A stretch of 64,000 nucleotides of DNA from Yoonia sp. F2084L (GTDB lineage: Bacteria > Pseudomonadota > Alphaproteobacteria > Rhodobacterales > Rhodobacteraceae): the NCBI RefSeq assembly GCF_023015625.1, contig NZ_JALKAH010000006.1, positions 62,001-126,000 on the forward strand, in the 5' to 3' direction. Under the pieces are notes generated by a model that saw only the letters and a program-made list of their open reading frames with translations, did not search any database and was not told where the DNA came from. A program made the position numbers and the translations under genes. Of this stretch, positions 62,298-64,000 are shown piece after piece (positions within the stretch are counted from its first letter, which is position 1; every line of letters starts with the position of its first letter).

Positions 62298-62311
62298 TTG
62301 AGCGATGTCAA
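62298..62311. promoter_or_regulatory. FNR/FixK-type box
   Basis: TTGAGCGATGTCAA matches TTGA-N6-TCAA, centred 67 bp before the SDR start, the spacing seen at most other boxes in this window. Confidence 0.65.
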
Positions 62312-62451
62312 TTGCGTGATGCTGCGCAGGCGGGCATAACCCAGCAAACCGCAACTGCGCATTTGGGCAAAATGACCGCAGGCTATTGGGGATGCGCGGG
62401 TGTCTGCTATCTTTGGTCTATCGCAGACAGACACGAAGGAGCAGCGAATTC

Positions 62452-62583
62452 TTGGATCAAGTGGAGGCTACCAAGGGTCAGGAAACGTTCTACTATACCG
62501 ATGATGCGCAGCGTAACGAGGCGTTGAACACCATACCGGATGTTGGGGCCAAGGTTGCAATCAATGGATCAATGCTGGGCTGA
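62452..62583 (+). CDS. possible small acidic protein
   Basis: A 43-residue frame from TTG (AAGGAG ten bases upstream): contains ETFYYTDDAQRNEALNTIPDV. It lies in the 400-bp gap between the SDR and TetR genes and could be a remnant of a larger gene. No family recognised; the rest of the gap holds the box at 62298 and otherwise nothing I can identify. Confidence 0.25.
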   Translation: MDQVEATKGQETFYYTDDAQRNEALNTIPDVGAKVAINGSMLG

Positions 62584-62649
62584 TTTGCCACCAAATTGAT
62601 GTGCAGTCTGCAGGCGGTATGGGCTGTGCCATTATGATGCCTTGTTCGT

Positions 62650-63249
62650 CTACGGCGCAGTCCACTGTTTGAGCAATGAAACTGCCCGCGCAGACCGCAC
62701 GTCGCAGAATTGGGCCGTAGGGGGTGGGATCGTTCCGATCACACGACGTATCTGAAGGTCGCCAACAAGCAGGTCGAGGTAAAGAGCAACCGCCTGATCG
62801 CTGTGGTCATAGTCAAGCTGGCCCGAACGTTTTGCACGCTCCAGCACCTGTCGCACGAGAGGCAGAACGGTTTCGCGTCCCGACTGTGACAACGCCTGCC
62901 CTAATGCCCCGCTTGGGTCTGCGGCGGCGGCGCGGTTCAACGCGATTGCACGCGGTCCCAGAAGAAGCGTCAACAGTTTGGGGCCCAAAAGTTCAAGGAT
63001 CTCAAGGGCATCACGCTTTGCTGACAGTTCTTGTTCCAACAATGTTTTGACCTGAGTAGCGTTGCGTACAACCAGAGCATTGAACAGCCCCAGTTTGTCA
63101 CCGTACCAATTGTAGAGTGTCTCATTCGAGGCCTTGGCCAAACGCGCGATGCCTTGCATCGACGTACCTGCAAAGCCGTTTTTTTCCAGCAACTGATAGG
63201 CGGCGGCTTCGATCTCTTCCTGACGGTGGGATTTGGTTTCGGGACGCAT
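62650..63249 (-). CDS. TetR family transcriptional regulator
   Basis: A 199-residue repressor. The N-terminal helix-turn-helix (about 10-55) has IEAAAYQLLEKNGFAGTSMQGIARLAKASNETLYNWYGDKLGLF, classic TetR; the C-terminal half binds an unknown ligand and resembles TetR_C AefR-like domains (GPRAIALNRAAAADPSGALGQALSQSG). It diverges from the DUF1772 gene, with three palindromes between them as likely operators. Confidence 0.93.
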   Translation of the reverse strand: MRPETKSHRQEEIEAAAYQLLEKNGFAGTSMQGIARLAKASNETLYNWYGDKLGLFNALVVRNATQVKTLLEQELSAKRDALEILELLGPKLLTLLLGPRAIALNRAAAADPSGALGQALSQSGRETVLPLVRQVLERAKRSGQLDYDHSDQAVALYLDLLVGDLQIRRVIGTIPPPTAQFCDVRSARAVSLLKQWTAP

Positions 63250-63272
63250 CGTCGTTTCCTTCAGTGTTGACA

Positions 63273-63320
63273 GTTACCGTAACTGGTATTACGGATACCC
63301 GCAACCGTAATTACAATTAC
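63273..63320. promoter_or_regulatory. three palindromes, likely TetR operators
   Basis: GTTAC-C-GTAAC (63273-63283), GGTAT-TACGG-ATACC (63285-63299) and GTAATT-AC-AATTAC (63307-63320) lie side by side between the divergent TetR and DUF1772 genes. Confidence 0.65.
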
Positions 63321-63336
63321 GTATTTAGGAGATTCT

Positions 63337-63867
63337 ATGATGCCCCGCGCTCAACATGCACCGCTACCCACTGGAATGATCTTGCTGGCCTTGCTTTCGC
63401 TTTTGCTGGTTGGCGCGATATTTGGGTTCTTCTATGCATGGGTATGCTCGACCATGTGGGGATTGGATGCTGCCGACCCTGCGGTCGCAATTGCAGCGAT
63501 GCAGGCCATGAATGCCTCTGTGCGCAACGCCGCCTTCGCACCTGCATTTTTTGGAACGCCCGTCGTTTTGATCCTCACGGCACTGGTTGCGCGGGCCCAA
63601 GATCGCAGCAGGTCTGCGGCGGCATTCCTTGGTGCCGGCCTTGTCTATCTGCTGGGTGGTCTTGTGCTGACGATGGTCGTGAATGTCCCGATGAACGAAG
63701 CCTTGGCCTTGGTTGTTATCCCTCAAGACGTCGCGGCCGCACAGCAAATCTGGACCGAGTACTCTGGCACATGGCAGGTCTGGAACACCGCCCGCACGGT
63801 CGCCAGCGCAGTTGCAGTTGTCTTGACCGGCCTCGCGCTCATGCTTTTGAATGAGGTAAATGACTGA
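63337..63867 (+). CDS. DUF1772 (anthrone oxygenase-like) membrane protein
   Basis: A 176-residue four-helix membrane protein. MNVPMNEALALV and a final SGTWQVWNTARTVASAVAVVL are the DUF1772 hallmarks (N-x-P-x-N and W-x-x-W-N-x-x-R). Function in bacteria unknown; fungal relatives oxidise anthrones. AGGAG upstream; ATG at 63337 or 63340. Regulated probably by the divergent TetR. It overlaps the following lysE remnant by one base. Confidence 0.88.
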   Translation: MMPRAQHAPLPTGMILLALLSLLLVGAIFGFFYAWVCSTMWGLDAADPAVAIAAMQAMNASVRNAAFAPAFFGTPVVLILTALVARAQDRSRSAAAFLGAGLVYLLGGLVLTMVVNVPMNEALALVVIPQDVAAAQQIWTEYSGTWQVWNTARTVASAVAVVLTGLALMLLNEVND

Positions 63868-63957
63868 TGGATTATTCGCTTTTTTGCATTCTGTTTGGTG
63901 GTGTTGATCACGGTTGCAACACCGGGCCCGACAGCTCTATTGGCCCTGACAAACTGA
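63867..63957 (+). pseudogene. 5' remnant of a LysE/RhtB family exporter
   Basis: ATG at 63867 begins MDYSLF; after the T6 run at 63880-63885 the frame must shift to continue AFCLVVLITVATPGPTALLALTN, which is a typical LysE/RhtB N-terminus (ATPGPTALLALTNG), and then stops at 63955-63957. The remaining 43 bp contain NLMGPDPKVIVL in one frame, reminiscent of a later LysE segment (N-x-x-x-x-PK-x-I), so an internal deletion is possible; the right edge prevents a check. Confidence 0.5.
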
Positions 63958-64000
63958 CGGCGCGAATTTAATGGGTCCTGACCCTAAGGTGATCGTTCTG

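Noticed and set aside
51170..63989. Shared palindrome-like string GGGTCCTGACCCTA at 53059-53072 and 63973-63986, with a partial copy near 51171, as a dispersed repeat
   Set aside because: By my rough estimate several chance matches of 14 bases are expected within 64 kb, and the flanks do not match. Two of the copies also overlap stop codons of unrelated genes.
1..64000. CRISPR arrays, prophage, or rRNA operons
   Set aside because: No regularly spaced repeats, no phage structural or integrase genes and no rRNA-like segments were seen.

Overview
The window is chromosomal DNA from an alphaproteobacterium, most likely a marine Rhodobacterales (Roseobacter-group) bacterium. The grounds are the moderately high GC content, the style of the his cluster, the Na+-NQR operon, an UgpC-type sugar ABC importer, many small Rhodobacterales-type conserved proteins, and a class II tRNA-Tyr. 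Gene density is high, with many 1-11 bp overlaps. This is pattern recognition only; no database search was made. LAYOUT. 1-25.8 kb is an energy and stress block: the first codons of a leftward gene, Hsp20, a beta-solenoid membrane protein, an FNR/FixK-type regulator, an OmpR-type response regulator convergent with a PAS hybrid kinase, a host-attachment-family protein, a complete nqrABCDEF-apbE-nqrM-CBS operon, a divergent pentaheme cytochrome c, VIT1-like and P-type ATPase cation transporters, a phasin, a flavodoxin, a sulfide-oxidation type operon (metallo-beta-lactamase / DUF442-SQR fusion / SulP), a DksA-like zinc finger protein and PEP synthase. 25.8-31 kb is a decaying patch: an IS110-family element whose transposase has an in-frame TGA, then a bacteriophytochrome-GGDEF-EAL gene with an in-frame TAA, coupled to heme oxygenase. 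31-38.7 kb is housekeeping: hisA, hisF, hisE, small DUF proteins, a Ser/Thr kinase, a CoA-binding protein, rlmB, tRNA-Tyr, and a candidate small RNA near 36.65 kb. 38.7-49.8 kb is an amino-sugar (GlcNAc/MurNAc) salvage locus: murQ with an ABC importer and a Gfo/Idh enzyme on one strand; a BadF-type kinase, GntR regulator, SIS deaminase, nagA and a glycosyltransferase-like protein on the other. 49.8-51 kb holds a RibD/DHFR-like reductase and its HxlR regulator. 51.2-62.3 kb resumes the first block's style: PfkB, DUF2267, an Mla-type lipid transport operon, antiporters, a CBS-site-2 protease, an orphan UgpC-type ATPase and an SDR. 62.6-64 kb has TetR, a DUF1772 protein and a lysE remnant. HOW IT FITS TOGETHER. 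Ten perfect TTGA-N6-TCAA palindromes and one near match were found, almost all in intergenic DNA just upstream of genes of the first and last blocks. Most are centred 54-82 bp from start codons, and in divergent pairs one box lies roughly midway. The regulator at 2552-3226 carries the E-x-x-S-R recognition-helix signature that reads TTGA half-sites in FNR. I infer an oxygen/redox-responsive energy-conservation regulon split in two by the 26-51 kb block. The most unusual protein is the short NqrB, which lacks the SGAT flavinylation motif although NqrC keeps it and apbE is in the operon.
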